Shown: positions 63,589 through 64,000 of the stretch, in pieces
How the letters are laid out: the number at the start of each line of letters is the position of its first letter
Numbering within the stretch: position 1 is the stretch's first letter
Source of the DNA: Steinernema hermaphroditum
Taxonomy: Eukaryota > Nematoda > Chromadorea > Rhabditida > Steinernematidae
DNA length: 64,000 nt
Direction of reading: 5' to 3'
NCBI GenBank assembly: GCA_030435675.1
Contig: CM059621.1
Location: forward strand, 10,292,001-10,356,000
Translations under genes and position numbers: made by a program
Notes under the pieces: model-generated
Database searches by the model: none
Told to the model about the DNA's origin: nothing
What the model saw: only the letters and a program-made list of their open reading frames with translations

Positions 63589-64000
63589 TTATGTACACGT
63601 ACAATTAGCCATTGCCTTCAAGAAGGCATATCTATCAATGATGTGGGTTGCGGCAACAATCAAACGGAAGTTCTTCGAGTGTGCGAAAATCCGAAGGGCA
63701 GCTACTTCGGCGTAAGTTACGCCACCAATGAAAACCACAAGAATTGCTTTCTGGGCTCGGCAGTCGGGACGGCGGTTTGCCGACGAAAGAACATTCTCCT
63801 CACAGAAAACTGTGCTTCCGAAGGTCTTCTTCAGATTCGCTGTGTTCCATCCGCTCGCTACAGTATCGGAAACCAGTTGGCAGAACATCGGAGTGTACGC
63901 ACCAGAGAACACGTAGTTCATACTGTTTGGGGCCTTCGCGTTAGTTCCGTTCGTTTCACCGGACTTCACAGTTGTGAGCAGATTGAGTCGCTTCGCAAGA
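63589..64000 (-). CDS. vps33b: VPS33B-type Sec1/Munc18 protein, C-terminal part (5' end beyond window)
   Basis: Vesicle-tethering SM protein of the late endosome/lysosome system. Only the last ~130 codons are present and the frame is open to the right edge. Diagnostic pieces are NYVFSGAYTPMFCQLVSDTV and KAILVVFIGGVTYAEVAALR, followed by a RLIVAATHIIDR strand. The VVFxGGVTxAE motif is shared by VPS33 proteins, and the YVFSGAY element with LVVF favours VPS33B over VPS33A. The stop TAA is at 63589-63591. The exon lacks an intron within the window. Confidence 0.88.
   Translation of the reverse strand, partial: LAKRLNLLTTVKSGETNGTNAKAPNSMNYVFSGAYTPMFCQLVSDTVASGWNTANLKKTFGSTVFCEENVLSSANRRPDCRAQKAILVVFIGGVTYAEVAALRIFAHSKNFRLIVAATHIIDRYAFLKAMANCTCT

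Overview
The window looks like a metazoan nuclear genome, most probably a nematode. Almost every gene is split by very short GT-AG introns of about 41-50 nt ending in TTTAG or TTCAG. Several start codons sit 2-10 nt downstream of a strong splice acceptor with no visible upstream exon, as expected for spliced-leader addition. The gene content is ordinary metazoan housekeeping and developmental genes. Exact taxonomy cannot be fixed from sequence alone; an early-branching nematode would fit the intron size.

Region 1 (1-2388, minus) is a PA-TM-RING ubiquitin ligase of the RNF13/RNF167/goliath type whose long C-terminal tail runs off the left edge. Region 2 (about 2861-16158) is a 13 kb repeat block. 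It holds a 52-bp minisatellite in a roughly 156-bp higher-order pattern and a near-perfect octamer array of about 133 copies. Three nested mobile insertions have readable target duplications: a TA-flanked MITE, a broken RTE-type retroelement and a 547-bp retroelement-like insert. Region 3 (16159-18806) carries a hairpin and a mariner-type MITE.

Region 4 (18807-31979) holds CNNM-type transporter, class A GPCR, mitochondrial ribosomal protein S18B, syndecan and RPL7A, plus a 638-bp foldback element. Region 5 (33641-37190) holds a two-pass membrane protein and an inverted pair of tRNA-derived SINE copies. Region 6 (38230-64000) is gene-dense: apterous/LHX2/9 LIM-homeobox, an acylglycerophosphate acyltransferase, a tentative small gene, proteasome PSMA6, the HECT ligase TRIP12, DDX3/LAF-1, a MOSPD1/3-type MSP protein, a BFR1-like coiled-coil protein, cytoplasmic poly(A)-binding protein, a C18orf21/RMP24-like protein, a Shisa-like cysteine-rich membrane protein and the 3' end of VPS33B.

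Ubiquitin-proteasome genes (RNF13-like, PSMA6, TRIP12) and mRNA/translation genes (RPL7A, MRPS18B, DDX3, PABP, RMP24-like) are over-represented among the calls, but apart from two operon-like tandem pairs no functional cluster is evident. The most unusual object is the repeat block: an octamer array that seems seeded by an inverted piece of the neighbouring minisatellite and has the same octapeptide open in all three frames of one strand.
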